Numbered from the stretch's first letter, positions 28,600-37,203 are shown. The stretch is 64,000 nucleotides of DNA from Aphanothece cf. minutissima CCALA 015 (GCA_003003925.1 PVWP01000010.1:85966-149965), one strand, 5' to 3'. Notes: generated from the sequence alone by a model not told the origin. Program-made: numbers and translations.

Positions 28600-29427
28600 A
28601 TGCTGATCCGGCTCGGTTGCGAACTGACCCTCTCCTGCTGGGCGCCGACGCCGGTGCTGGCCCTGGTCCACCCCCATGGCAGTCGCCTGGACGACCGGCG
28701 CGGTCCCGAGCGGCTGCGGCTGAGCCCCGACCGGATCGCCGAGGTGCTCACCGATGCCGACGGCAACCGGGCCTGCCGCTTCGTGGCCTCCACGGGCAGC
28801 ACCACCCTGGGATTCGAAGTGGTGGTGGCCGACCCCGGCCTGCCCGATCCGGTGGCGCCGGAGGTGGGGGAGTGCCCTGTGGGGGCCCTGCCGATCGTGA
28901 CCTACCCCTACCTCAACCCCAGCCGTTACTGCGACACCGATCGCCTCGCCCAGGTCGCCTGGGGACGCTTCGGTGGGGTCCGGCCTGGCTGGTCGCGGGT
29001 GCAGGCCATCTGCGACTGGGTGCACGAGCAGCTCCGCTTTGACTACGGCGCCGCCCGCAGCGACAAGACCGCCCACGACGCCCTGCGGGAGGGGCGCGGC
29101 GTCTGCCGCGATTTCGCCCATCTGGCCATCAGCCTCTGCCGCTGCCTCAACATCCCCGCCCGCTACTGCACCGGCTACCTGGGTTACACGGGCACGGCGC
29201 CCCTGCCCGAACCGGTGGACTACTCGGCCTGGTTCGAGGCGTTCCTCGAGGATCGCTGGCATGTCTTCGACCCTCGCCACAACCGGCCCCGCATCGGGCG
29301 GGTGCTGATCGCCCGGGGTCGGGATGCGGCGGATGTGCCCTTCCTGCGCTCCTTCGGCGACCACCAGCTCACCGGCTTCCGCGTCATCACCGAGGAGCTG
29401 GCCGGCCCCGAGTCGCCCCGCCCCTGA
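28600..29427 (+). CDS. Transglutaminase-like cysteine protease superfamily protein
   Basis: A 275-residue protein with an N-terminal beta domain and a C-terminal transglutaminase-like core: the nucleophile Cys is in GRGVCRDFAHL, and DYSAWFEAFL followed by RWHVFDPRHN supplies the remaining catalytic region. The subgroup carries Ser-Ala-Trp where most members have His-Ala-Trp, as I recall also for relatives. A following GRVLIARGRDAADV segment is characteristic. It is probably cytoplasmic and may be a protease or peptide-modifying enzyme. ATG 28600 is the first good start after the SOS-box region. Confidence 0.85.
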   Translation: MLIRLGCELTLSCWAPTPVLALVHPHGSRLDDRRGPERLRLSPDRIAEVLTDADGNRACRFVASTGSTTLGFEVVVADPGLPDPVAPEVGECPVGALPIVTYPYLNPSRYCDTDRLAQVAWGRFGGVRPGWSRVQAICDWVHEQLRFDYGAARSDKTAHDALREGRGVCRDFAHLAISLCRCLNIPARYCTGYLGYTGTAPLPEPVDYSAWFEAFLEDRWHVFDPRHNRPRIGRVLIARGRDAADVPFLRSFGDHQLTGFRVITEELAGPESPRP

Positions 29428-29708
29428 CCGCGGCGGCGCCGATCCGGCCGGGCCCGGGCGCCGGCGAAGTGTGGAGAATTCATGCGCTGGGCCAGCCTGG
29501 TGGGCTTCGGGGGCAGAATCGCCCTGAGCTCAGGCGCCATCGAGCCCGTCGAACGGTTCCTGATCGCAACCCCTGACACCAGGCGGCCGGGTCCGCCTTC
29601 TGCCCCCTGCAGCCCCTGGGGCCCACCCATGGGGTCGGGTTTGGTGCCCCTGTTCAGCCTGCCCACTTCAGCCTTGGGTTTTTCTCCCTGACTCCCGCGG
29701 ATAAACCA
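29428..29708. other. Gene-free region before the DUF723-like gene
   Basis: This 281-base stretch has no convincing gene; one 69-codon frame (29482-29691) lacks similarity and looks like chance. It contains partial inverted repeats rich in CCCC and GGGG (about 29610-29655) and ends with a TTGGGTTTTTCTCCC stretch. A small RNA cannot be excluded, but none of the common ones (tmRNA, SRP RNA, RNase P RNA) is recognisable. Confidence 0.35.
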
Positions 29709-30023
29709 ATGGGTTTACGGATCGATGAAGCCACGTTTCTGGAGCGAGCCCTGTCCCGATTCGGCGGGAAATATGATTATTCGCAGATCAACTACAAGAG
29801 CTATCGAAGCCCAGTCAAGATACGTTGTCTGGAGCATCCTGTCCGGGAGATTGTGATCACACCGGAACGCCATCTCCAGACCACCGGAGGTTGCAAGTAC
29901 TGCCTCAGAAACTATCGCAACCAGACCCTCGAGCGGGTCCTGAGGCTGGACTGCGAGCCCACCGAGCGCCCTGCACCCCTGCAGGGGTCCCCTTTGGCGA
30001 CCCCGAAAAGTAAAGCTGTGTGA
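29709..30023 (+). CDS. DUF723-like domain protein, possible mobile-element remnant
   Basis: A 104-residue protein whose first 70 residues fit the phage/homing-endonuclease associated DUF723 pattern: [44 protein letters not shown] and GCKYC, i.e. a repeat ending with a zinc-knuckle-like CxxC. Family members bind DNA next to nuclease domains. Here no nuclease follows; the tail is unrelated low-complexity sequence. Codons near the start are more AT-rich than in neighbours, hinting at transfer. Confidence 0.6.
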   Translation: MGLRIDEATFLERALSRFGGKYDYSQINYKSYRSPVKIRCLEHPVREIVITPERHLQTTGGCKYCLRNYRNQTLERVLRLDCEPTERPAPLQGSPLATPKSKAV

Positions 30024-30096
30024 GGGATCCGGCCGGTCGACCAAGGCCACTTTTGTTCACGGTTATCTTTCCGGGTCATTCACCCTGACTCCCTCC

Positions 30097-30864
30097 ATGG
30101 CCCTTCCTCTGCTCGCCGCCCGACCCTCGAGCCTCAATGCCAGGGTGCCGAGTTTCGCGATCGCCAGTGAGGAATCCCCCCGCCAGGCCGTCGCCACCCT
30201 GGAGACCCGCAAGGCCTCCGGAGATCGCCTCAGCCTCGACGTCCAGATCGAGCAGGCCTACCGCCAGATCTTCTTTCACGCCTTCAAGGTGGATCGTGAA
30301 GTGGTGCTGGAATCCCAGCTGCGCAGCGGACAGATCACCATGAGGGATTTCATCCGTGGTCTGCTGCTGTCCCGGCGATTCCGCGAAGGTTTCTATGAAT
30401 GCAACAGCAACTATCGCCTGGTTGAACAACTGGTGGGCCGGGTGCTGGGGCGGCCGGTGTATGGCGACCAGGAACGGATCCGCTATTCGATTCTGATCGC
30501 CGAGCACGGGCTCGTGGCCCTGGTCGATGCCCTGCTCGATTCGCCCGAGTATCTCGAAGCCTTCGGGTACGACACCGTTCCCTACCAGCGCTCGCGGGTG
30601 CTGCCCGGGCGGGCCCAGGGGGAGCGTCCCTTCAACCAGCAGGCGCCCCGCTACGACGGCCGCTGGCGTGACGTCATCGCCAGCAGGGCCCCCCGCGGCT
30701 CCAGCCCCTGGTCCCCCGGCACGCCCCGTCCCGCCTGGCTCGGGGAGCAGCCCTCGCCCCTGGCCCGCCAGATCTGGCAGGGTCTGGTCACCGCCGGTGG
30801 CTTCGCCATCACCGGGCTGGTGCTCTGGACGGCGGCCGCCATGCTCAGCACCGGGGCGCCCTGA
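30097..30864 (+). CDS. cpcL: CpcL-type phycobilisome rod linker with C-terminal membrane helix
   Basis: A 255-residue linker. It starts [20 protein letters not shown] like CpcG proteins, followed by a phycobilisome linker domain at about residues 45-185 ([48 protein letters not shown]). Residues about 225-250 form a hydrophobic helix ([20 protein letters not shown]), the hallmark of CpcL (CpcG2), which anchors phycocyanin rods to thylakoids and directs energy mainly to photosystem I. It lies just upstream of the OCP genes on the same strand. Confidence 0.85.
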   Translation: MALPLLAARPSSLNARVPSFAIASEESPRQAVATLETRKASGDRLSLDVQIEQAYRQIFFHAFKVDREVVLESQLRSGQITMRDFIRGLLLSRRFREGFYECNSNYRLVEQLVGRVLGRPVYGDQERIRYSILIAEHGLVALVDALLDSPEYLEAFGYDTVPYQRSRVLPGRAQGERPFNQQAPRYDGRWRDVIASRAPRGSSPWSPGTPRPAWLGEQPSPLARQIWQGLVTAGGFAITGLVLWTAAAMLSTGAP

Positions 30865-30887
30865 GCGTCGCCCGCCGTCAGGAATCA

Positions 30888-30906
30888 GCGGAGCGTTCCG
30901 CTCCGC
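30888..30906 (+). other. Perfect hairpin after the cpcL-like gene
   Basis: GCGGAGCG and CGCTCCGC flank a 3-base TTC loop, an 8-bp perfect stem 24 bases after the stop codon. No T-run follows, so it is not a standard terminator; it could stabilise the 3' end or attenuate read-through into the OCP genes. Confidence 0.5.
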
Positions 30907-31055
30907 AGCACGGTGATGGGGATGGGTGTCTGTCTTGCTGTGCTGATGGACACAAAATCGTGCTTCCCTTGACGTCAGGCGGTGGCAGCGCCCTCGCCGC
31001 CACCGCCATGCATTAGGATTTGTAAAGATTTCTTGACCTTCCGGAGGTGCCTGTC

Positions 31056-32012
31056 ATGTTCACGCTCGAAAAAGCGACCCAGATCTTTCCGGACACCCTT
31101 TCGGCCGATGTGGTGCCGGCCCTCACCGCCCGCTTCAGCCTCCTGAGCGCCGAGGACCAGCTGGCCCTGATCTGGTTCGCCTATCTCGAGATGGGCAAGA
31201 CCATCACCATCGCCGCCCCCGGCGCGGCCCGCATGCAGTTCGCCGAGCCGGTGCTCAACCGGATCAAGGCGATGACCTTCGCCGAGCAGAGCCAGGTGAT
31301 GGTCGACCTGGCCAACCGCTCGGACACCGAGATCTGCCGCACCTACGCCATCTGGTCGGTCAACATCAAGCTCGGCTTCTGGTACCGCCTGGGTGAGTGG
31401 ATGGAGGAGGGCATCGTCGCCCCCATCCCCGAGGGCTACCAGCTCTCCGCCAATGCCGCTGCGGTTCTGTCCTCCCTCAAGGGCATCGACGCAGGGCAGC
31501 AGATCACCGTGCTGCGCAACTTCGTCGTCGACATGGGCTTCGACCCCAGCAAGGTGGACGGCAGCGAGCGCATCGCCGAGCCGATCGTGCTGCCGACGGC
31601 GCCCGAGCAGCGCACCAAGGTCTCGATCGCCGGCGTCGACAACGCCACGATCCTCTCCTATATGGATCTGCTGAATGCCAACGACTTCGACCAGCTGATC
31701 CAGCTGTTCCTCCCCGATGGCGCCCTGCAGCCCCCCTTCCAGCGGCCCATCGTCGGCACCGACGCCATCCTGCGCTTCTTCCGCGAGGACTGCCAGAACC
31801 TCAAGCTGCTGCCCGAAACCGGCGTGAGCGAGCCCTCCGATGGCGGTTTCACCCAGATCAAGGTGACCGGAAAGGTGCAGACCCCCTGGTTCGGGGCCGG
31901 CGTCGGCATGAACGTGGCCTGGCGTTTCCTGCTCGATCCCGAGAACAAGATCTACTTCGTGGCGATCGACCTGCTGGCCTCCCCCGCCGAACTGCTCAAG
32001 TTCGCCCGCTGA
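31056..32012 (+). CDS. ocp: Orange carotenoid protein
   Basis: A 318-residue protein of full OCP length. The all-helical N-terminal carotenoid-binding domain (about 1-165: FTLEKATQIFPDT, SDTEICRTYAIWSVNIKLGFWYRL) joins a C-terminal NTF2-like domain (about 190-315) that contains the Tyr of SYMDLLNANDF and the Trp of GMNVAWRFLL expected to hydrogen-bond the keto-carotenoid. Blue light converts it to a red form that quenches phycobilisomes. ATG 31056 is preceded by CCGGAGGTG, a strong ribosome binding site. It forms a cassette with crtW and frp. Confidence 0.96.
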   Translation: MFTLEKATQIFPDTLSADVVPALTARFSLLSAEDQLALIWFAYLEMGKTITIAAPGAARMQFAEPVLNRIKAMTFAEQSQVMVDLANRSDTEICRTYAIWSVNIKLGFWYRLGEWMEEGIVAPIPEGYQLSANAAAVLSSLKGIDAGQQITVLRNFVVDMGFDPSKVDGSERIAEPIVLPTAPEQRTKVSIAGVDNATILSYMDLLNANDFDQLIQLFLPDGALQPPFQRPIVGTDAILRFFREDCQNLKLLPETGVSEPSDGGFTQIKVTGKVQTPWFGAGVGMNVAWRFLLDPENKIYFVAIDLLASPAELLKFAR

Positions 32013-32032
32013 GCCGTCCATCCATCCTCCCC

Positions 32033-32896
32033 ATGCCGGCGGGTCCCGTGACCGGGGAGGCGATGGCCTCTCCGGTTTCTCTGGCAGGGGGAGGTACGGG
32101 TCTGCTGCTCGGCACCGTCATCTTCGCGGCCTGGCTCGCCACCCTGGTGCTGGCCCTGCTGGCCGATCCCGCGGGCTGGACGCCGTTGACGCTCGCGCTG
32201 GCCATTGCCCTGCGCACCTACCTGCAGACGGGCCTGTTCATCCTTGGCCACGATGCGATGCATCGCACCCTGGTGCCCGGCAGTTCCCGGCTGAATGATG
32301 GACTGGGCCGGCTGGCTCTGCTCCTCTACGCCGGCCTTCCCTATGCCCGCTGCCGCCGCCAGCATCTGCGCCATCACCGGGTCCCCGGCAGCCGCCGCGA
32401 CCCCGACTTCCGTCGAGCCAGCGGGGATGGGCCCCTGAGCTGGTACGCACGTTTCATGGGCAACTATCTGTGCCTGGGGCAGCTGGTGCTGCTGCTGGCC
32501 AGCTGGCTGGCCGTGGGCGGAGGCCTGATGCTGCTGGAACCGGGACGGGCGCTGGCGGTCCCCACCTTCTGGGTGCTGCCGCTGGTTCTCAGCTCGTTCC
32601 AGCTGTTTCTGTTCGGCACCTATCTACCCCATCGCAGTGGGGGATTCACTGCGGACGGCCGCCATGCCGTTCGCACGCTGGGGTACCCCCACCTGCTTTC
32701 ACTGCTGGCCTGTTACCACTTCGGGTACCACCGGGAGCACCATGCCCACCCGACGGTGCCCTGGTTCCGACTGCCGGAATTGCGGCAGCGGCTGTCCGGC
32801 CGTCACGGCCCAGGTCGTGGCCACCCTGATGACCAGGGTGATGGGCTGGGTCCTGGCCCAGTTGACAGCTCGCGGGCGCTCCGGCCCGGGCGTTAA
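32033..32896 (+). CDS. crtW: Beta-carotene ketolase, CrtW type
   Basis: A 287-residue integral-membrane di-iron enzyme with three His motifs: GHDAMH, RRQHLRHH and HREHHAHP, separated by hydrophobic helices. It adds keto groups to beta-carotene to make echinenone or canthaxanthin, the pigments OCP needs. It starts 20 bases after the ocp stop. The C-terminal 30 residues after the last His motif are low-complexity. A second ATG 10 codons downstream is an alternative start. Confidence 0.9.
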   Translation: MPAGPVTGEAMASPVSLAGGGTGLLLGTVIFAAWLATLVLALLADPAGWTPLTLALAIALRTYLQTGLFILGHDAMHRTLVPGSSRLNDGLGRLALLLYAGLPYARCRRQHLRHHRVPGSRRDPDFRRASGDGPLSWYARFMGNYLCLGQLVLLLASWLAVGGGLMLLEPGRALAVPTFWVLPLVLSSFQLFLFGTYLPHRSGGFTADGRHAVRTLGYPHLLSLLACYHFGYHREHHAHPTVPWFRLPELRQRLSGRHGPGRGHPDDQGDGLGPGPVDSSRALRPGR

Positions 32897-32921
32897 GGTC
32901 CGAATTCAGCTGTTGAGACCC

Positions 32922-33248
32922 ATGGTGAGTGCGGTGCTGGAGTGGACGGATCAGGAGCAGCAGGTGGCACGCCGCGCCTTCGACAAGGCCCACTCCAGAG
33001 CCGCCATCGGCATCATCCGGGCCGTCCAGGACCATGCCGACCGCATGGATACGGTGGAGGACTGCTGGAAACTGCATGACTTCCTCAGCATTCAGCGCCA
33101 TGAGATCGAAGGACGTTTTGATTTCCGCCTCCCTGGCCTGCTGTTCGTCTTTGCCAGCCTGGTGAAGGATGGCCTGCTGCAGGTCGAGGAACTGGAAGGA
33201 CTCGAGCGGGACAAGCTCAACAAGATCACGGCGATGTCCCGCATGTGA
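32922..33248 (+). CDS. frp: Fluorescence recovery protein
   Basis: A 108-residue helical protein closely matching FRP, which binds red OCP and speeds its return to the inactive orange form, detaching it from the phycobilisome. The conserved patch CWKLHDFLSIQRHEIEGRFD holds Trp49, His52, Asp53 and Arg59, equivalent to the functional Trp50, His53, Asp54 and Arg60 of the Synechocystis protein. LLFVFASLVKDGLLQVEEL forms the hydrophobic C-terminal helix. It begins 25 bases after crtW. Confidence 0.93.
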   Translation: MVSAVLEWTDQEQQVARRAFDKAHSRAAIGIIRAVQDHADRMDTVEDCWKLHDFLSIQRHEIEGRFDFRLPGLLFVFASLVKDGLLQVEELEGLERDKLNKITAMSRM

Positions 33249-33469
33249 GGGGGACGCTGCAGATCTGCTGCACCCCCCGGGCGGGATCCCAGTCACCGGC
33301 GCCCTGGGGCCGGTGCCCGCCTTTCCAGACGGTTCCCCCGACCCGGGCCCCCCGGGGTTGGGGGCCGCGGGGGCTGTAGGGTAAGGAAGATTCCAAGATT
33401 TCTCTCCAGCGAGCTCATCACTTTCGAAAAGGGCTGTCGAAGGATCGGTTCATAGTTTTTTTCAGGTTC

Positions 33470-33808
33470 ATGACCATTTACATCGGAAATCTTTCCTTCG
33501 ACGCCGAAGTGGAAGACGTGAAGAATCTTTTCGCTCAGTACGGCGAACTTCGCCAGTGCACCCTGCCCCTTGATCGCGACACGGGTCGTAAGCGCGGTTT
33601 TGCGTTCGTCGAGATGACCAACGACGCCGACGAGACCAAGGCCATCGATGACCTCCAGGATGTCGAGTGGATGGGCCGCAGCATCCGGGTGAACAAGGCC
33701 GAGCCCCGCACCGGCGGCGGCGGTGGCGGTGGTCGCTCCGGCGGCGGCGGCGGTTACGGCGGTGGTGGTGGCGGCTATGGCGGCGGCGGTGGCCGCAGCC
33801 GCTACTGA
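33470..33808 (+). CDS. RNA-binding protein with RRM and Gly-rich tail (Rbp type)
   Basis: A 112-residue protein: one RRM (about 1-80) with RNP2 IYIGNL and RNP1 KRGFAFVEM, then a Gly-rich tail with Tyr and Arg (GGYGGGGGGYGG). Cyanobacterial Rbp proteins bind mRNA, respond to cold, and help locate thylakoid mRNAs. The preceding 220-base leader is AT-rich near its 3' end. Two terminator hairpins follow. Confidence 0.95.
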   Translation: MTIYIGNLSFDAEVEDVKNLFAQYGELRQCTLPLDRDTGRKRGFAFVEMTNDADETKAIDDLQDVEWMGRSIRVNKAEPRTGGGGGGGRSGGGGGYGGGGGGYGGGGGRSRY

Positions 33809-33825
33809 GTCATTCCCGGCTGATC

Positions 33826-33849
33826 GGCCCCTTGCGGGGGCCTTCTTTT
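33826..33849 (+). terminator. Rho-independent terminator after the RRM gene
   Basis: Stem GGCCCC/GGGGCC with a 5-base TTGCG loop, immediately followed by TTCTTTT. It lies 17 bases after the stop codon. Confidence 0.88.
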
Positions 33850-33850
33850 C

Positions 33851-33880
33851 ACCGCTCCCGGTTCTCCGGGGGCGGTTTTC
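33851..33880 (+). terminator. Second tandem terminator
   Basis: ACCGCTCCCGG pairs with CCGGGGGCGGT (one G-T wobble) around a TTCT loop, followed by a T-rich tail TTTTC. It directly follows the first terminator, giving a double stop. Confidence 0.75.
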
Positions 33881-34013
33881 TGTTTTCCGGGGTGGTTCCC
33901 GGCCCGTTGGTCCCCCCGCCCGCCGCCGGCGCCCCGTGTGGGGAGTCCGGCACGGATCGAAAGACACTCTGCTGCTGGGGCCGCTTGGGGTGGTCGGGGA
34001 GCAGATTGGGCGC

Positions 34014-34226
34014 ATGAGTGATGCAAGCCCTCGCGGCCGTTACCGGGTCCGACCCGCTGACCAGAACGAGACCACCGTGCCCAGCGAGGTGACCGGCCCC
34101 ACCTTCGACCACCGCGACGAGGCTGAGCGGTACGCCCACAACCTGGTGCTCACCCACCGGGCCCCGGTGGTGGTCGAGAAGCTGGCGCCCGCCGGCTGCT
34201 GGCTTCAGCTCGGGATCATCGGCTGA
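34014..34226 (+). CDS. Small protein of unknown function
   Basis: A 70-residue soluble protein starting MSDASPRGRYRVRPADQNE; the central RDEAERYAHNLVLTHRAPVVVEKL suggests a helix then a strand. No family recognised. Its 3' end overlaps the convergent transglutaminase gene by 22 bases. The ATG follows a G-rich stretch (GGGGAGCAGATTGGGCGC). Confidence 0.6.
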   Translation: MSDASPRGRYRVRPADQNETTVPSEVTGPTFDHRDEAERYAHNLVLTHRAPVVVEKLAPAGCWLQLGIIG

Positions 34227-35098
34227 GGCGGAACCCCCAGCTCCCCGAGCTCCTCGGCGGCCTGCAGGCGGATCAGGTAGGCCAGGCTGGAGCCCACACC
34301 GGTGCCCCGGTAGCGACCGCTGACCGGCGCCGCCAGGTGATGATCGGGCGCGGCAGCCAGGATGACGTGGCCGTCGGCCACCGCCAGGCCCAGGCTGGGG
34401 TCGAAGCCCCTCCACCCGCCTCCGGGCAGATAGACCTCCGCCCAGGCATGCAGTTCGTGCTCGCTCACCTCGGGGGGATGGTGCATCGAGTAGCCGCTCA
34501 CGAACCGGGCCGCCAGTCCCTGGCTGCGGCAGGCCGCCACGAAGAGCATGGCGGTGTCCCGGCAGGCTCCCGTGCGCGTGCGCAGCGTCTCGGCCGCATC
34601 GGTGGGTTCCCCTTCCAGCCGGCCGACATGGTGAAACCCGTGGTGGATCCCATCGGCGAGGGCGCTGAGGAAGGCGGTGGCCGACCCGTCGACACCGTCG
34701 GCGATGGCCTGGGCCCAGTCGCGCACGCTGGAGTCGGTCCGATCCTGCAGGCAGCCCGCCAGGGAGCGGGCCTCCGCCTCCGGGTAGGTCACCGGCAGCT
34801 GCTGGGCCCCTCGGTGGGTGACGATCCAGTCGAAGGGGTTGCAGCGCAGGGTCTCCACCAGCATGTCCACCGTGATCGTGAGCTGGTCGCGCTCCTGCTG
34901 GAACCAGGCCACCATCGCGTCGGTGCCATCGGGCTCCAGCACCCGGCTCAGGCCCGCAGGAGCCTCCTCCAGCCGCAGATGGTGCTCAAGGATCCTCTGG
35001 CTGCCGTCCTGCCGGGGGGTGAGCCGCAGGGCCATCGGCTCCAGGAAGACGGGCCGCTCGTAGGTGTAGCTGAGACGGTGGTGGATGCGGAAGAACAT
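34205..35098 (-). CDS. Transglutaminase-like protein with classical triad
   Basis: A 297-residue protein with an N-terminal beta domain (IHHRLSYTYERPVFLEPMAL, typical of bacterial transglutaminase N-terminal regions) and the catalytic core with Cys in RTGACRDTAMLF, His in ELHAWAEVYLPGG and Asp in GFDPSLG. It is probably a cytoplasmic cysteine protease or amide-modifying enzyme. It differs from the 28600 protein, which lacks His-Ala-Trp. It starts 3 bases after the preceding gene on its strand, implying one operon. Confidence 0.88.
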   Translation of the reverse strand: MFFRIHHRLSYTYERPVFLEPMALRLTPRQDGSQRILEHHLRLEEAPAGLSRVLEPDGTDAMVAWFQQERDQLTITVDMLVETLRCNPFDWIVTHRGAQQLPVTYPEAEARSLAGCLQDRTDSSVRDWAQAIADGVDGSATAFLSALADGIHHGFHHVGRLEGEPTDAAETLRTRTGACRDTAMLFVAACRSQGLAARFVSGYSMHHPPEVSEHELHAWAEVYLPGGGWRGFDPSLGLAVADGHVILAAAPDHHLAAPVSGRYRGTGVGSSLAYLIRLQAAEELGELGVPPQPMIPS

Positions 35099-35101
35099 CG
35101 C

Positions 35102-35476
35102 TCAGCCCATGGCCTCGCGCAGGACGTCCTGGAGGTCGTCATCGATGACGTAGGTGTGCAGCGGTTCCGTGTCCAGGTCCTCGACGAGGGGGAAGAAGCG
35201 CACGGAAAACCAGGCCTCGAAGAGTTCCAGGCTGCGGGGGTGGGGCCAGCGGCTGCGGTCGCGGCACCAGAGGTCGAGCTCGGCGGCGAAGATGTCCCCG
35301 TAGCTGTCGAGCAGCCGGTCCTGGGCCTCGAGCTCGCTGTCGTAGGTGGGGATCAGGTAGAGGCTGTGGTCCTCCCCCAGCCCTTCCATGTCCTCCCGGG
35401 TCCAGAAGGGCCGGGTCCAGTCCACCATCGGCTGCCGGGGGGCCACCGCGATCGCGCAGCGGTTGAGAACGGCCAT
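35102..35476 (-). CDS. Conserved protein of unknown function
   Basis: A 124-residue acidic protein: MAVLNRCAIAVAPRQPMVDW, a middle SLYLIPTYDSELEAQDRLL, and an aromatic ELFEAWFSVRFFPLVEDL segment. Relatives occur in several bacterial groups without assigned function, to my recollection. ATG 35476 is chosen because similarity begins there, although the frame is open to 35581. It is the first gene of a unit with the transglutaminase. Confidence 0.72.
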   Translation of the reverse strand: MAVLNRCAIAVAPRQPMVDWTRPFWTREDMEGLGEDHSLYLIPTYDSELEAQDRLLDSYGDIFAAELDLWCRDRSRWPHPRSLELFEAWFSVRFFPLVEDLDTEPLHTYVIDDDLQDVLREAMG

Positions 35477-35677
35477 CGATGGGTTGTCTGTGGCTGCTTC
35501 AACGCTAGCGAGGTCGGGCCTGGCGAGCAGCGACCGTCGATCAGGCATCGGCCAGGCATCGATCAGGGATCCGCCAGGCATCGGCCGGCCTTCGATGGTT
35601 GCCAGCCCGGACCCCCCATGGCCACGATGTGTTCATCGCTACCCAGCCATCGGCGCCTGCCGCTGCCCGCCCGTCCC

Positions 35678-36244
35678 ATGCCTCTCCGCCGGAACCCCCT
35701 TCGCGCCAGCGCCCACCCCACAGGCCGCCGAGCCCGGTGCCCGATCCCGGCGGGGGTCAGCCCTGCGGCCGGCCTGATGGCCGCAGGGCTGCTGGCTGTG
35801 GCGCCGGCGAGCCTGGCCCAGCAGGATCCCTCCGCCACGGTGCTCTACACCCTGGCGACCCAGTGCGCGCTGAAGGGCGCGGCCCCTGTGCCCTGCACCG
35901 TGGAGGCGGTGGACAGCGGCGGCGCCACCCTCTACCGCCATCGCATCGGCACCGGCGTCGAAACGGTCCGCATCACCTCGGAGCCGGTGACCATGGCGAT
36001 CTGGGCCCACGACGCCCGCAGCTGGCGGCCCCTGCGGGGGGCCTCGGCCCGTTTCTCCACCAACACGGTCTGCTTCAACGGCCAGGACCTCTGCGTGGTC
36101 AACCCCAATTACCTCAACAGCGTCCGGCAGGATCGCGCCAACACCCGCCTCCAGGGCCGTGATCTGGTGATGGTGCATTTCGGCGCTGACGGCCGGGTGG
36201 ACGCCAGCTGTTACGACGACGCCTGCGCCCTGTTGCTGAAATGA
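35678..36244 (+). CDS. Secreted protein of unknown function
   Basis: A 188-residue protein with a long basic N-terminal region and a hydrophobic core (GLMAAGLLAVAPASLAQ) ending in a plausible cleavage site. The mature portion contains four conserved-looking Cys residues (TQCALKG, VPCTVEA, VCFNGQDLC, SCYDDAC) and is probably disulfide bonded in the periplasm. Stop and next start overlap as ATGA, so it is coupled to the Gly-rich protein. Confidence 0.7.
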   Translation: MPLRRNPLRASAHPTGRRARCPIPAGVSPAAGLMAAGLLAVAPASLAQQDPSATVLYTLATQCALKGAAPVPCTVEAVDSGGATLYRHRIGTGVETVRITSEPVTMAIWAHDARSWRPLRGASARFSTNTVCFNGQDLCVVNPNYLNSVRQDRANTRLQGRDLVMVHFGADGRVDASCYDDACALLLK

Positions 36245-37203
36245 AGAACCTCAGCGGATTCGCCCTGTTGGTGGCCGGTGTGATCGCCTCCCCGGTCGGG
36301 GCTGGCCTGGCCCTGGAGCTTTCCTCCCCCCACGGCGGTGAGTTGATCGCCCGCGGCGGCGGCGGTGGCGCCCGCGGCGGTGGTGGCGCCCGCGGCGGTG
36401 GTGGCGCCCGGATGGGCGGCGGTGGTGGCGGCGCGAGAGTCGGGGGCGGTGGCGGTGGTCTCGGCCGGGCCGGTGGTGGCGGATCCCTGGGCCGCAGCGG
36501 CTTCCAGGGATCCGGCGGGGCCGGAGGTCTCAACCGGGGCGTCACCCGGCCCGCCGGAGGCTGGAGCAGCGGCGTCGCCGGCGGTGGCCTGGGCGGCCCC
36601 TCGTTGAATCGTCCTGCGGCGCGCCCCGGCGGCGTGGTCGGCAACCCGGGCCTCAACAGGCCCGCCGGAACCGGAACCCTCAACCGCAACGTCAACGCCA
36701 ACCTGAACCGGAACGTCAACGTCAACCGGAACATCAACCGCAGCGTCAACGTCAACCGCAACTGGAACCGTGCCGTCAACGTCAACGCCATCGGCGTGCG
36801 GCCCGGCTGGGCCCGTCCGGGCTGGGGCGTGGCCCGGCCCTGGAACCACGGCTGGTACGGCGGCTGGGCCACCCCGTCCTGGGGCTGGTGGGGGGCCAGC
36901 GCCGCCGCCTGGGGGGTGGGTGCCCTGGCGACGGCTTCGATCATCAACAGCGCGGTGGATGCGGCGGTGGCCAGCAACCAGACCGTGATCGTGGTGCCCA
37001 ACACCCAGTACCAGCTGCTGTTCGGCACGGTCCAGCCGACCGGCACCAGCACGGTGGCCTTTGATGTCAGCGCCAACGGCAGCGTCTACCAGCTGTCGGC
37101 CGACTGTCAGTCGGGGCTGCTGAACGGCCAGGTGCCGGGCAATGCCCAGGAAGCGGAACTCCTCAATGCCGCCTGTCAGGTGGCCTTCGGAACCGCTTCC
37201 TGA
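36241..37203 (+). CDS. Secreted Gly-rich and Asn-Val-Asn repeat protein
   Basis: A 320-residue protein with signal peptide MKNLSGFALLVAGVIAS, a Gly-rich region (about 40-110) built from 18-base tandem DNA repeats, an Asn-rich block (LNRNVNANLNRNVNVNRN and similar, about 135-175), a Trp/Gly segment, a membrane-like helix (AWGVGALATASIINSAVDAA), and a C-terminal domain with two Cys. It probably acts at the cell surface or in the periplasm. Function unknown; similar Gly/Asn-rich proteins occur in cyanobacteria. Confidence 0.75.
   Translation: MKNLSGFALLVAGVIASPVGAGLALELSSPHGGELIARGGGGGARGGGGARGGGGARMGGGGGGARVGGGGGGLGRAGGGGSLGRSGFQGSGGAGGLNRGVTRPAGGWSSGVAGGGLGGPSLNRPAARPGGVVGNPGLNRPAGTGTLNRNVNANLNRNVNVNRNINRSVNVNRNWNRAVNVNAIGVRPGWARPGWGVARPWNHGWYGGWATPSWGWWGASAAAWGVGALATASIINSAVDAAVASNQTVIVVPNTQYQLLFGTVQPTGTSTVAFDVSANGSVYQLSADCQSGLLNGQVPGNAQEAELLNAACQVAFGTAS

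Noticed and set aside
29428-29708. Possible small RNA gene
   Set aside because: No match by eye to tmRNA, SRP RNA, RNase P RNA or 6S RNA features, and no clear promoter-terminator pair.
35530-35600. Repeated CAGGCATCG/CGATCAGG words
   Set aside because: Short imperfect direct repeats in a 200-base gap; too short and irregular for a CRISPR array or operator claim.
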